This document shows positions 26,548 to 34,148 of a DNA stretch of 62,599 nt, one piece after another. The DNA is from Planctomycetota bacterium (GTDB taxonomy: Bacteria > Planctomycetota > Planctomycetia > Pirellulales > UBA1268). The notes beneath the pieces were generated by a model. That model was not told where the DNA came from, made no database searches, and saw only the letters and a program-made list of their open reading frames with translations. The stretch's first letter is position 1; each line of letters opens with the position of its first letter. The position numbers and the translations under genes were made by a program. The stretch lies in contig VGZO01000025.1 in NCBI GenBank assembly GCA_016872555.1, positions 1 through 62,599 of the forward strand, given 5' to 3'.

Positions 26548-26814
26548 CGAAAGCCGGCACCTGCCCTGGCGGCTTGGCTCGAGGAGAACATCCCCGAAGC
26601 GCTCACCATCCTCCAGGTCCCTGCCGCTCACCGAAGGCGGCTTCGAACGACCAACGGACTCGAGCGGCTCAACAAGGAAATCAAACGCCGCACCAGGGTC
26701 GCCACGCTCTTCCCCAATGAAGCATCGCTGCTCAGGCTCGCGTCCGCAGTCCTCTCCGAGATCAGTGACGATGGGGAGACCGAACGGGCTTACCTCACCA
26801 TGGGAGCCAGATGA
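26548..26814 (+). mobile_element. 3' fragment of an IS256-family transposase
   Basis: About 85 C-terminal codons of an IS256/Mutator transposase survive: W-L-E-E-N-I-P-E-A-L, H-R-R-R-L-R-T-T-N-G-L-E-R-L-N-K-E-I-K-R-R-T-R-V, L-F-P-N-E-A-S-L-L-R-L, ending R-A-Y-L-T-M. The Glu of the DDE triad (N-G-L-E-R-L-N) is included, but the two Asp residues are lost. It abuts the truncated GNAT gene, so insertion and later deletion probably removed both the IS 5' part and the GNAT 5' part. Confidence 0.8.
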
Positions 26815-26914
26815 CCTACCTCTGAAACCCGCGATTTACAGAAGGGCTGTTGCTTTATCCGCCAGCGGATGCAGACCGATGCGGACGGGGGCCGGCTGTA
26901 AGGACAAGACACCG

Positions 26915-27670
26915 ATGAACGACAGCGACACCATGCTCACCGCGACCAGGAAATCGGCGATGCCGAGTAGATTCCAGCCGACCGCGAGCCGGCGAACGCC
27001 CCCCATGTTCCTCGCGACCGCCCACGCCACCGGGCTGGCCGTGCTGGGAATCGACTTCGGTGACCTGGCGCTCATCCTGCGGACCCATGTCCACTCCGAT
27101 CACTTCGGGAACACGGCCGGCGTGGCCCAACGCGCTCGCTGTCCGGTCTCGTACCACCTGGCCGATCAGTCCCTGGCCGACCGCGGCGACAACGGCCCGC
27201 TCCAGGGGATCGGCCTCCGTGGCCGGCTGCTGGCCCGCCTGTTCGGCCATCTCTCCTTCGACCCGGTCGCCGCGGACGTCACGGCCGCCGACGGCATGAG
27301 GCTCGACGATTTCGGCGTGGCGGGGACGGTGCTCCACACTCCCGGCCACACGGCCGGATCGATCGCGTTGATTCTCGACTCGGGTGATGCGATCGTCGGG
27401 GACACGCTCATGGGGGGCTACGCCGGACGGGCGGTGTTCCCCACGCGTCCCAACTTCCACTCCTTCGCCGACGACCTGCCGGCGGCGATGGAGAGCCTCG
27501 ACAAGGTCCTCGCGGCGACCCGCGGAACCCTCTTCGTCGGGCATGGCGGGCCGCTGTGTCACGAGGACGTGGCACGATGGCGGGCGACGCACGGTGCTGA
27601 CGTCAGGTCTTCACCCCATCCGCCCGGCGATCCGGCGAATCTTTCCTCAGGAGGCAGTTGCTGGTCATGA
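26915..27670 (+). CDS. Metallo-beta-lactamase-fold hydrolase, N-terminus likely altered
   Basis: This 251-residue protein carries the MBL metal motif H-V-H-S-D-H-F-G-N, then H-T-P-G-H-T-A-G-S-I, the bridging Asp in V-G-D-T-L-M-G-G, and V-G-H-G-G-P near the end. These would bind two metals for hydrolysis of an unidentified substrate. In MBL proteins the HxHxDH motif normally comes some 50-60 residues after a first beta-strand with an Asp-Gly/Asp-Thr turn. Here the first 45 residues show no such strand and are composition-poor, and IS256 debris lies just upstream. The gene has probably lost its original 5' end. The start at 26915 is tentative. Confidence 0.65.
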   Translation: MNDSDTMLTATRKSAMPSRFQPTASRRTPPMFLATAHATGLAVLGIDFGDLALILRTHVHSDHFGNTAGVAQRARCPVSYHLADQSLADRGDNGPLQGIGLRGRLLARLFGHLSFDPVAADVTAADGMRLDDFGVAGTVLHTPGHTAGSIALILDSGDAIVGDTLMGGYAGRAVFPTRPNFHSFADDLPAAMESLDKVLAATRGTLFVGHGGPLCHEDVARWRATHGADVRSSPHPPGDPANLSSGGSCWS

Positions 27671-27834
27671 TCGCCGCCGGTCCGATCGCCAGCCTCCTCC
27701 TTCGGGCGATGGATACCCGAAACGACGATGATTGCCAGCGCGATCACCAGCGTGCGACCGAGGCGCTGCGCAAGGCTTCAGACGCCGGCCTGGCGATGCT
27801 GACGCTCGATCATCTCGCCATGCTGGATCGCTGA
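27667..27834 (+). CDS. Small hypothetical protein (55 aa)
   Basis: An ATG overlaps the preceding stop (ATGA) and opens a 55-codon frame ending in TGA. The product has a short hydrophobic start (A-A-G-P-I-A-S-L-L-L), a polar Asp/Arg middle and a helical end (A-L-R-K-A-S-D-A-G-L-A-M-L). I recognise no family. The coupling to the MBL gene argues for it; the low information content argues against. Confidence 0.25.
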   Translation: MIAAGPIASLLLRAMDTRNDDDCQRDHQRATEALRKASDAGLAMLTLDHLAMLDR

Positions 27835-27882
27835 AAGGCCCACCCGCGGCGACGGGCATGTCGTTTCCATGAGGAGCGTTCC

Positions 27883-28779
27883 ATGACACGCCGCTTGATC
27901 ACCTCCGGCTCTACCTTCGAAGCCGAGATCGGCTACTCGCGGGCCGTCGTCGACGGCGACTGGGTGTTCGTCTCCGGGACGACCGGCTTCGACTACCGGA
28001 CGATGACTATCGCCGAGGGGATCGCCGAACAGACCGAGCAGTGCCTGCGGAACGTCGAATCCGCGCTCCGGGAGGCCGGGGCGACACTCGCCGACGTCGT
28101 CCGGGTGACGTACGTGGTTCCCAACCGGGAGGAGTTCCCGGAATGCTGGCCGGTGCTCCGGACGCATTTCGGGGCGATCCGTCCGGCGGCGATGATGATC
28201 TCGGCGGGGCTGGCCGATCCGCGGATGCGGATCGAGATCGAGGTCACGGCGCGGATCGGCTCCGGTGAACGCGCCGCGCTCGCAACCCCGCCCGCACGGC
28301 CGGCCGTGGGCCCGTGCCCCACGGAAGTCGCGGGGGCAGGGGGCGTCGCCGGACCCGCCCCTTCAAGCCCGGCCGCGGCCGACGTGATCGAGTACCGCGA
28401 CGACGCCTCCGTCTCGGCGGAGCAATTGGCCGACCTGTTTCGCCGATCGGGCATCCGCCGGCCGGTCGACGACGTGCCGCGCCTCGAGGCGATGATCCGC
28501 CACGCCGATCTCATGATCACCGCCTGGCGATCCGGGGCCCTCGTGGGTGTGGCCAGGTCGCTCACCGATCACCGCTACTGCTGCTACCTTTCCGACCTGG
28601 CCGTCGATCGCCAGCTGCAGCGCCGCGGCATCGGCGCCGAGCTCGTGCGACGCACGAAAGCCGCCGTCGGGGAGGAAGCCGCGCTTCTCCTCCTTTCCGC
28701 ACCGGAGGCGATGGGTTTCTATGCCCGAATCGGCATGGAAGCCGTGACCAACGGCTGGATGATCAAGCGGGCCAGATGA
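27883..28779 (+). CDS. RidA-GNAT fusion protein
   Basis: This is a 298-residue protein of two domains. Residues 1-126 are a RidA/YjgF domain (V-F-V-S-G-T-T-G-F-D, A-D-V-V-R-V-T-Y-V-V-P, and R-I-E-I-E-V-T-A), the family that hydrolyses reactive enamines/imines from PLP enzymes. A Pro/Ala-rich linker spans about 127-165. Residues 166-298 are a GNAT acetyltransferase (L-S-D-L-A-V-D-R-Q-L-Q-R-R-G-I-G-A-E-L for acetyl-CoA binding and F-Y-A-R-I-G-M-E near the end). A GAGGAG Shine-Dalgarno lies 7 bp before the ATG. The RidA arginine that contacts the ketimine in the classic enzyme is not clearly in place. The two domains are usually separate, so a joint role is inferred. The following 290 bp up to vapB hold no clear gene. 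Confidence 0.85.
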   Translation: MTRRLITSGSTFEAEIGYSRAVVDGDWVFVSGTTGFDYRTMTIAEGIAEQTEQCLRNVESALREAGATLADVVRVTYVVPNREEFPECWPVLRTHFGAIRPAAMMISAGLADPRMRIEIEVTARIGSGERAALATPPARPAVGPCPTEVAGAGGVAGPAPSSPAAADVIEYRDDASVSAEQLADLFRRSGIRRPVDDVPRLEAMIRHADLMITAWRSGALVGVARSLTDHRYCCYLSDLAVDRQLQRRGIGAELVRRTKAAVGEEAALLLLSAPEAMGFYARIGMEAVTNGWMIKRAR

Positions 28780-29072
28780 CCCGGGGCAGTGGCGCGTCTC
28801 GGCGACGCGCGCACGGCACGACCCGTGCGTCCTCGACGTGTTCATGCCGGTGACGCACTTCATCGACGGCGGCCGGGCCCGCCCGTGGTGGGCGTTCACC
28901 GCCGAGCGGAAACGCCGGTGCCGCGCCGTGTGGGCCCGTCCGAGGTGAGCAGAGCAACCCGAGCGCTGGCCCAGGACGACGACCGCCTCGATGGCACCGG
29001 ACCACTTCGGCTCTCCCGGGAGGCGAACCTGATCATTCGACATATCGCTGCACAATAAGTACATATTTATGC

Positions 29073-29312
29073 ATGCGAACCACCCTCGACATCGATGACA
29101 CCCTCCTTGCCGAAGCGAAGCGCCGTGCGGCTGACAAGGGCACGACGCTCACGGCCTTCGTCGAGCATGCCCTCGCTGCGGCGCTCGCCGGACGGGCCGA
29201 GACGGGCCCCCGCTATCGCCTCGCGTGGAAGACCCACCGGGGATCCTCGCCTCCGGCTGTCGATGTGGCCGATCGCGACCGGCTCATGGATGTCATGGAA
29301 GGGCGGCGATGA
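29073..29312 (+). CDS. vapB: VapB-type antitoxin
   Basis: This is a 79-residue protein. The first 45 residues form a ribbon-helix-helix-like DNA-binding domain: M-R-T-T-L-D-I-D-D-T-L-L-A-E-A-K-R-R-A-A, then T-L-T-A-F-V-E-H-A-L. The C-terminal tail is the part expected to wrap the toxin. Its stop overlaps the start of the PIN toxin gene (ATGA). An AT-rich stretch, AATAAGTACATATTTATGC, lies just before the ATG and is a good place for the promoter and operator. VapB should neutralise VapC and repress the pair. Confidence 0.88.
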   Translation: MRTTLDIDDTLLAEAKRRAADKGTTLTAFVEHALAAALAGRAETGPRYRLAWKTHRGSSPPAVDVADRDRLMDVMEGRR

Positions 29313-29752
29313 TCGCCGTCGACACGAACATCCTGCTCTACGCCGATCGCGAGGAGACTCCGCAGCACCGGGCAGCCCTGCGGGCGATCCGGCGGCTCGC
29401 GGAAGGACACGAGGCGTGGGCGTTGCCGATCCAGTGCGTCGGCGAGTTTCTCCGCGTCGTCTCCCACGACCGGGTCTTCCAACCACCGACCCCGATCGGC
29501 GAGGCCCTGGCGTCGATCGAGTCGCTGCTGGCGAGTCCAGCGGCACGGATCCTCACGCCAGGGGGCAGGTTTCTGCAGATTCTCCATGAGGTGATCGAAC
29601 GCTCGGATGTCCGTGGCAACCTCGTCTTCGACGCACAGATCGCGGCGGTCTGTCTCGAACACGGGGCATCGACACTCCTCACCGAGGATCGCGACTTCAC
29701 CCGTTTCCCCGGGATCAGGGTGCTGCCACTCGCGGCGTTCGCCCCCGATTGA
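29309..29752 (+). CDS. vapC: VapC-type PIN-domain ribonuclease toxin
   Basis: This 147-residue PIN domain begins I-A-V-D-T-N-I-L-L-Y-A with the first acidic residue (Asp4). It continues with E-F-L-R-V-V-S near residue 47 and ends with L-V-F-D-A-Q-I-A-A-V-C near 110, then L-L-T-E-D-R-D-F-T-R-F with the closing Asp residues, so the metal-binding quartet appears complete. VapC toxins cut specific tRNAs or rRNA. The start was set at the ATG overlapping the vapB stop. The pair sits in accessory DNA full of IS remnants, as mobile toxin-antitoxin pairs often do. Confidence 0.9.
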   Translation: MIAVDTNILLYADREETPQHRAALRAIRRLAEGHEAWALPIQCVGEFLRVVSHDRVFQPPTPIGEALASIESLLASPAARILTPGGRFLQILHEVIERSDVRGNLVFDAQIAAVCLEHGASTLLTEDRDFTRFPGIRVLPLAAFAPD

Positions 29753-29957
29753 TCATGGGCTCCGTCCACGAGTTCGCCGGCATCGGCGTAGTGCGACATC
29801 GATGCGTTCCATGCACGCCGAGACACAACGGGGTTCAACCGCGGCCACGCGTGGTTCGACCCGCTCGACCTCCCGGGCTGGCACCCCGTGGCAGTCATCC
29901 ACATGGGCCTTCGGCTTTCACCGCCAACAGATCGAGCGGATCCTCGCCAATCCCTGA

Positions 29958-30194
29958 CGACGAACGACCGCCGCCTCGGGGACGGTGGCCTTCCTCCCGC
30001 GCGGCGTCCCGCACGCCTTCCGCAATCCGGGCGACGCGCCGGCCCGACTCGTCACCGTCTTCACGCCGGGGGGCTTCGACGACCTTGTGGCGGAACTGCG
30101 GGGCATGCCTCCCGCCGACGCAGGGGACGAAACGAAACGCGACGTGATCCGGGCCCGCCACGGGATCCGGATCATCCACCCGGCGGCCGGCTGA
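29958..30194 (+). pseudogene. Cupin-domain fragment, 5' part lost
   Basis: The frame opens after a TGA and reads A-S-G-T-V-A-F-L-P-R-G-V-P-H-A-F-R-N-P-G-D-A-P-A-R, the second cupin motif, followed by V-T-V-F-T-P-G-G-F-D and a helical tail. The first cupin motif (G-x5-H-x-H) that should precede it is absent, so only about half a domain remains. GTG at 29985 could start a 69-residue product. The 205 bp before it, after vapC, contain what looks like another frameshifted C-terminal shard that I cannot identify. Confidence 0.5.
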
Positions 30195-30299
30195 CGCCGA
30201 AACCTGCCCCCTTGGATCACGTCCGCAGCTGCTTCGCCGGCCTCCGCCGGGGCATGACGCTATCATCGCGGGACCGGCTCCACCCTCCCCGGCCACGCC

Positions 30300-30629
30300 A
30301 TGCGCATCACCGACCCGCCTTTCGGCACGACCGATTGGTCGGCCGTCGAGCAGACCGTCCACGCCGGCACGACGGGGGAGGCGACGTGGCGCACCCGGCA
30401 CTTCGGCGACATCCGAGTGCGAATGGTGAAGTATTCCCGCGGATACCTGGCCGATCACTGGTGTACGAAGGGGCACGTGCTCCTCTGTCTCGCGGGCACG
30501 CTGGACACCGAGCTCGCCGACGGACGGCGATTCACGCTCGTGCCCGGGATGTCGTACCAGGTGGCCGACGACGTGGAACCGCACCGCTCCTCGACCGCGA
30601 CGGGCGCGACACTGTTCATCGTCGATTGA
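30300..30629 (+). CDS. DHCW-motif cupin-fold protein
   Basis: This 109-residue single-domain cupin begins M-R-I-T-D and F-G-T-T-D-W. It contains Y-L-A-D-H-W-C-T-K-G-H-V-L-L-C-L with the D-H-x-C/W signature of this small family, then M-S-Y-Q-V-A-D-D-V-E-P-H-R-S and an A-T-L-F-I-V-D end. Length matches the family. The signature here reads D-H-W-C, which is how I remember the family despite its name. It could be a metal-dependent enzyme or binding protein; the substrate is unknown. It is followed 20 bp later by a small membrane protein gene. Confidence 0.8.
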   Translation: MRITDPPFGTTDWSAVEQTVHAGTTGEATWRTRHFGDIRVRMVKYSRGYLADHWCTKGHVLLCLAGTLDTELADGRRFTLVPGMSYQVADDVEPHRSSTATGATLFIVD

Positions 30630-30649
30630 CACCCCGCCGGCGGATCCTG

Positions 30650-31030
30650 ATGCCCGACGTCGTGCCGCCGCTCCTGGTGATGGTCGCGGTCATCCATCTC
30701 CTCCCGGCGGTGGGCGTCGGTGGACGCGCGCCGCTGGAGCGGCTCTACGGCACCGCCGTCGACGAGCCGAACCTGCTCGTCCTCATGCGGCACCGCGCCG
30801 TCCTCTTCGGGCTCCTCGGAGCGTTTCTTCTGGCCGCCGCCTTTGATCGGCGCCTCCACCTCGCAGGCCTCGTCGCCGGTCTGGCGAGCGTGGGGTCGTT
30901 CCTCGTCCTCGCGTCGCGAACCGGCGCCATGAACGCCCACGTGCGCAGGATCTGCGTCGTCGATGCCGTCGCCGCGGCGTGCCTCCTCGCCGGCCTCGTC
31001 GTTCACCTGACCGGCCGTGGGGCGGGATAA
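30650..31030 (+). CDS. Small four-helix membrane protein
   Basis: This is a 126-residue protein with four hydrophobic segments (P-P-L-L-V-M-V-A-V-I-H-L-L, A-V-L-F-G-L-L-G-A-F-L-L-A, L-A-G-L-V-A-G-L-A-S-V and A-A-C-L-L-A-G-L-V-V). The signature L-Y-G-T-A-V-D-E-P-N-L-L-V-L-M-R-H-R-A-V-L-F-G is conserved in a family often labelled 'phosphopantetheine adenylyltransferase' in databases. That label does not fit, because there is no nucleotidyltransferase motif here. Function is unknown. Confidence 0.7.
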   Translation: MPDVVPPLLVMVAVIHLLPAVGVGGRAPLERLYGTAVDEPNLLVLMRHRAVLFGLLGAFLLAAAFDRRLHLAGLVAGLASVGSFLVLASRTGAMNAHVRRICVVDAVAAACLLAGLVVHLTGRGAG

Positions 31031-31146
31031 CATGGCGGTCGACGGGCGGGATCACCGCCTAACTCGCTCGGTCAGCGCGGGGGCATGAGCCCGCTCATGG
31101 CCGGGGTGTAAGCGCGGAGGCGAGGGGCCACGGTGGGGGTGTCACG

Positions 31147-31608
31147 ATGAGCGCCGGGATCGTCGAGACGTCGCGCGGGGCCTACACGATCTCGACCGAT
31201 CCGGCCCGCCTCGATGCCGTCGCGATCGAGCGTTTTCTCGGGCAGTCGTACTGGGCGGCGGGGATCCCCCCCGACACGCTGCGCCGCTCCCTCGCCGGAT
31301 CGCTCTGCTTCGGGCTCTACGCAGGCGGCAAGCAGGTCGGGTTCGCGCGCGTCGTCACCGACCGGGCGACGTTCGCCTGGCTGTGCGACGTGTGGATCGA
31401 GGAATCCCATCGCGGTGACGGCCTGGGGCAGTGGCTGGTGGAGACGGTCGTCGGCCATCCGGATCTCCAGGGGCTGCGCCGCTTCCTCCTCGCGACGCGC
31501 GACGCGCACTCGCTCTACGAGCGTTTTGGTTTCCGGCCGCCGGCCCGACCGGAGGCGTTCATGGAGATCCACCGCCCAGACATCTACCGCGCCGCATCAG
31601 ACACGTGA
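31147..31608 (+). CDS. GNAT family N-acetyltransferase
   Basis: This is a 153-residue intact GNAT enzyme. After a short N-terminal strand it has I-E-R-F-L-G-Q-S-Y-W-A, F-A-W-L-C-D-V-W-I-E-E-S-H-R-G-D-G-L-G-Q-W-L-V (the acetyl-CoA binding motif H-R-G-x-G-L-G) and Y-E-R-F-G-F-R-P at the end. It would acetylate a small molecule or protein; the substrate is unknown. The W/Y-W-A block after the first helix is typical of a common bacterial subgroup. It points toward the next gene, which is on the opposite strand. Confidence 0.85.
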   Translation: MSAGIVETSRGAYTISTDPARLDAVAIERFLGQSYWAAGIPPDTLRRSLAGSLCFGLYAGGKQVGFARVVTDRATFAWLCDVWIEESHRGDGLGQWLVETVVGHPDLQGLRRFLLATRDAHSLYERFGFRPPARPEAFMEIHRPDIYRAASDT

Positions 31609-31696
31609 GGAGGCACCGGCGATCGCGCTTGTCGTGGACGGGATCTTCGTCCGCGAAGGCCCGTGATCGAGGACGGGCCACCGAACGGCAACCACG

Positions 31697-32839
31697 TCAG
31701 CGGTTGAACGGGGCCTCGTTGACGAGGTGAAAGCCGCGGTTGACGAGGAGGAAGTCACCGCGATCGAGGCGCCTGCCGGTGAACTCGATGCGCTCGCCAC
31801 CGATCTTCCCCGTGCCGCGGAGGCCGTTCTCCCCGTCGAGTGCGAGCGAGAGGGCGCCCGCGGGCGCCCCCTGGCGCGGCCCCCCGCCGTCCCCCGGGGC
31901 GGGATCGAAGAGGTCGATTCCCCCGTCGCGATCCTCGAACAGCCATGTCCGTCGCGAGCGGTCCATCGCCTCGATCATGAACGCCTTCCCCTCGGAGCGG
32001 TCGACGATCGTCACGAACCGGAACCGGCGAGCGTCCCCCTCCACCGGCGGCAATCCGTGTCCGTCACGGCTGAATTCGCCGATCTCCCAAGTTCCCGCGC
32101 GGGTGCCGGGCGCCGCGGATGGTGCGAGGAAGGCTGCGGTCTGCGACGAACCGAAGGCCAGGAGGCCGAGCGTGGCCCCGAGCCAGGCGATCTTGAGCCC
32201 CGTGGCCGCCCGACTCCATCGGGATCCGCGCCAGGGGCCGAGCAGGTCGGCAGGGGGAACGGCCTCGTTGCGGAGGAACATCGCGACCAGCCGCGGCACG
32301 TCGGGCGCCGCGACGACGAGCGCCAGCAGCAGCAACTGGAATGAAAACAGCTTGACGGGAACGTCGTAGCAGAGGTTGAGCATGAACACGTTGGCCATCA
32401 CACCCGCCGTCCACAGGGCTCCGGCCAGCTGCGTCCGCCGGAAGCAGAGGAGCAGGCCGCCGACGATCTCCATCCCTCCGGCGAAGACGGTGTAGGTGCG
32501 GCTGGCCGCCATGAAGTTCCACAGCAGCCCCATCGGCGACGACTCGCCGTAGGTGCGCAGCAGCGCGGTCACCTCGGGCGGCTGGAACTGCAAGGGAAAC
32601 ACCTTGGCGAAGCCGTAGGTGAACATCGACAGGGCGAGGGTGAATCGGATCGCGGTCCGCAGGGCGTCGGCGAGGCGGGGATGGCCACGCGACCCTCGGT
32701 CGAGCAGCGTCCACAGCGCGCAGCCCGCCGCCGCGATCACCACGTTGGCTGCCACACGGACCCAGTCGTACGTGGTGTCGCCGGAGCTCTCCGAGAACGA
32801 CTCGATGCGGATCCCGCACACCGTCCGCGCGATCCACAC
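31697..32839 (-). CDS. DoxX-like membrane protein, N-terminus probably lost
   Basis: This 380-residue protein resembles a family that starts with a membrane helix, then a region ending S-G-D-T-T-Y-D-W-V, then several helices (F-T-L-A-L-S-M-F-T-Y-G-F-A-K-V-F-P-L-Q-F is the DoxX-like core), G-G-M-E-I-V-G-G-L-L-L-C-F-R-R, and a soluble C-terminal domain (D-D..R-F-R-F-V-T-I-V-D-R). Here the first membrane helix is missing: the frame begins just before S-G-D-T-T-Y-D-W and upstream DNA belongs to a DUF1214 fragment on the other strand. It may still be translated, but it looks 5'-truncated by about 60 residues. Confidence 0.6.
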   Translation of the reverse strand: MWIARTVCGIRIESFSESSGDTTYDWVRVAANVVIAAAGCALWTLLDRGSRGHPRLADALRTAIRFTLALSMFTYGFAKVFPLQFQPPEVTALLRTYGESSPMGLLWNFMAASRTYTVFAGGMEIVGGLLLCFRRTQLAGALWTAGVMANVFMLNLCYDVPVKLFSFQLLLLALVVAAPDVPRLVAMFLRNEAVPPADLLGPWRGSRWSRAATGLKIAWLGATLGLLAFGSSQTAAFLAPSAAPGTRAGTWEIGEFSRDGHGLPPVEGDARRFRFVTIVDRSEGKAFMIEAMDRSRRTWLFEDRDGGIDLFDPAPGDGGGPRQGAPAGALSLALDGENGLRGTGKIGGERIEFTGRRLDRGDFLLVNRGFHLVNEAPFNR

Positions 32840-32862
32840 GTAGAGCGACCGCTTCGCCCGGT

Positions 32863-33195
32863 CGACTCGACGGTGCCAAGACCTATCGCCTCAAGGTTCC
32901 GAAGGACGTTCCCGCGGCGCGGTTCTGGTCCGTCACCGTGTACGACAACGAGACCCGGTGCTTCGTCAAGTCGGGCGCACCGCCGGATCGTTCGTCGCGC
33001 GACCCGATCGTCACGAACGCCGACGGCTGAGTGGACCTCACGTTCGGACCTGCGGTTCCCGCCGGAACGCCCCACAGCAACTGGATCAAGACCGTCCCGG
33101 GCAAAGGTTGGTTCAGCTACTTCCGCATCTACGGTCCGACCCAGGCCTACTTCGACTGCTCCTGGGTGCTCTCGGACATCGAGGTGATCGAGTAG
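32863..33195 (+). pseudogene. 3' remnant of a DUF1254/DUF1214 protein with an internal stop
   Basis: The frame reads L-D-G-A-K-T-Y-R-L-K-V-P, F-W-S-V-T-V-Y-D-N-E-T-R-C, then N-A-D-G, a TGA at 33028-33030, and V-D-L-T-F-G-P, W-I-K-T-V-P-G-K-G-W-F-S-Y-F-R-I-Y-G-P. This is the C-terminal DUF1214 domain in one unbroken frame except for the stop, which replaces a residue that is usually Ser. The N-terminal two thirds are absent and the joint falls at the 5' end of the neighbouring DoxX-like gene, so one deletion may have cut both. Confidence 0.8.
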
Positions 33196-33247
33196 TCGGG
33201 GATGGCCGTGAGGGCGGCTCCCGCATCGGGGACTCATCCAGCCGGGG

Positions 33248-33394
33248 CTGCTGCCGGCAGATCTGGCCCGAGACGAGGACTTTCTCCTCGATCTTCGCCA
33301 GACGGCCGACTCTGGCGGTGTCGCCGAGGCGTCGCTGGCGAGTGCGACGAAGGCCATCGAAAAGGCACGGGCGAGCTTGGCGGCGATCGAGCCG
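33248..33394 (+). pseudogene. C-terminal HEPN-domain remnant
   Basis: A frame encodes L-L-P-A-D-L-A-R-D-E-D-F-L-L-D-L-R-Q-T-A-D-S-G-G-V, the middle-to-end part of a HEPN domain, followed by A-S-A-T-K-A-I-E-K-A-R-A-S-L. The last 60 bp closely resemble the 3' end of the HEPN gene at 34145-34414 at the DNA level. It has no start and ends in a different context, so it is a fragment. Confidence 0.5.
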
Positions 33395-33405
33395 ACGGCC
33401 TCGAG

Positions 33406-33549
33406 GACGAGAGGGTACGGCCCTTCGTGGGGCCCGGCACGCACTTCATGATCACGCCCAACCTCGAGATCGGCTGCCGCATGGGCTGGGGCCTCACTCA
33501 AAATGCGGCGGCGTACTTCGTGGACTCTGGCCTCGGGTGGCGGTTCTGA
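33406..33549 (+). pseudogene. C-terminal beta-barrel fragment of an outer-membrane protein
   Basis: About 47 residues remain: F-V-G-P-G-T-H-F-M-I-T-P-N-L-E-I-G-C-R-M-G-W-G-L-T and Y-F-V-D-S-G-L-G-W-R-F, ending in Phe as expected for an outer-membrane beta-barrel. The pattern resembles the closing strands of small planctomycete transporter-type barrels. It joins the HEPN remnant directly. The next 280 bp (33550-33830) contain no gene I can recognise. Confidence 0.45.
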
Positions 33550-33830
33550 AGTTCGCCGCACCCCTGCATGGATGCGACGCAATCCGTGCGGCCGTGCCCG
33601 CACTACTCCCGGTTGGCGTGGAGCCCCAGACGCCGCACTGGATTCGACAGTTGGCCGGCAAGCTCCCCGCGTAGGATTGCGCACAATCGCATTTTCCCGC
33701 CAGAAAACGGGGCTTGCCGAGTCAAAGCGACGCAGAATCCGACGCAGCGTGAACTTCGCACGTAGCCGCAGGAGGTCGCACGCTGGTGGCGGTAGGATAA
33801 GTTCATCATCTGATCGTCAGGGAAACTGCC

Positions 33831-34148
33831 GTGAAAGCGCCCCGAATACTCGCTGAACTCAAGGAACGGCTTTCGGAGGCCTACGGTGAACGGCTGCACG
33901 CGGTTGTCCTCTTCGGTTCTGAAGCCCGCGGGGATGCCAGGCCGGATAGTGACATCGATGTCGTGGTCGTTCTCGATAAATTGGCTGGCGACTACGGCGA
34001 CGAACTGGAGAGAGGACTTGCAGCGGTGTATCCGGTTGCCCTGCGGCTCGGTCGTCGCGTCAGCGTCAAACCCCTGGCACGCGATGAGTATGAGCAGGGC
34101 GACAGCCCTCTGCTTCGCGAGGTACGCCGTTCGGGTGTTGCGGCATGA
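33831..34148 (+). CDS. MNT-type nucleotidyltransferase (antitoxin-like)
   Basis: This is a 105-residue minimal nucleotidyltransferase. The motif G-S-E-A-R-G-D at residues 29-35 and D-S-D-I-D at 39-43 provide the nucleotide-binding Gly-Ser and two catalytic Asp residues (41 and 43). A third acidic residue follows in V-S-V-K-P-L. MNT proteins are paired with HEPN partners; in characterised pairs the MNT protein neutralises the HEPN RNase by adenylylating it. It starts with GTG and overlaps the HEPN gene by 4 bp. The pair is probably translationally coupled. Confidence 0.88.
   Translation: MKAPRILAELKERLSEAYGERLHAVVLFGSEARGDARPDSDIDVVVVLDKLAGDYGDELERGLAAVYPVALRLGRRVSVKPLARDEYEQGDSPLLREVRRSGVAA

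Noticed and set aside
28780-29072. A gene between the RidA-GNAT fusion and vapB
   Set aside because: One frame has a short coherent-looking stretch (C-V-L-D-V-F-M-P-V-T-H-F-I-D-G-G), but it is too short and has no start or family match.
30650-31030. Phosphopantetheine adenylyltransferase, as similar proteins are often labelled
   Set aside because: The protein is a four-helix membrane protein with no nucleotide-binding motif.
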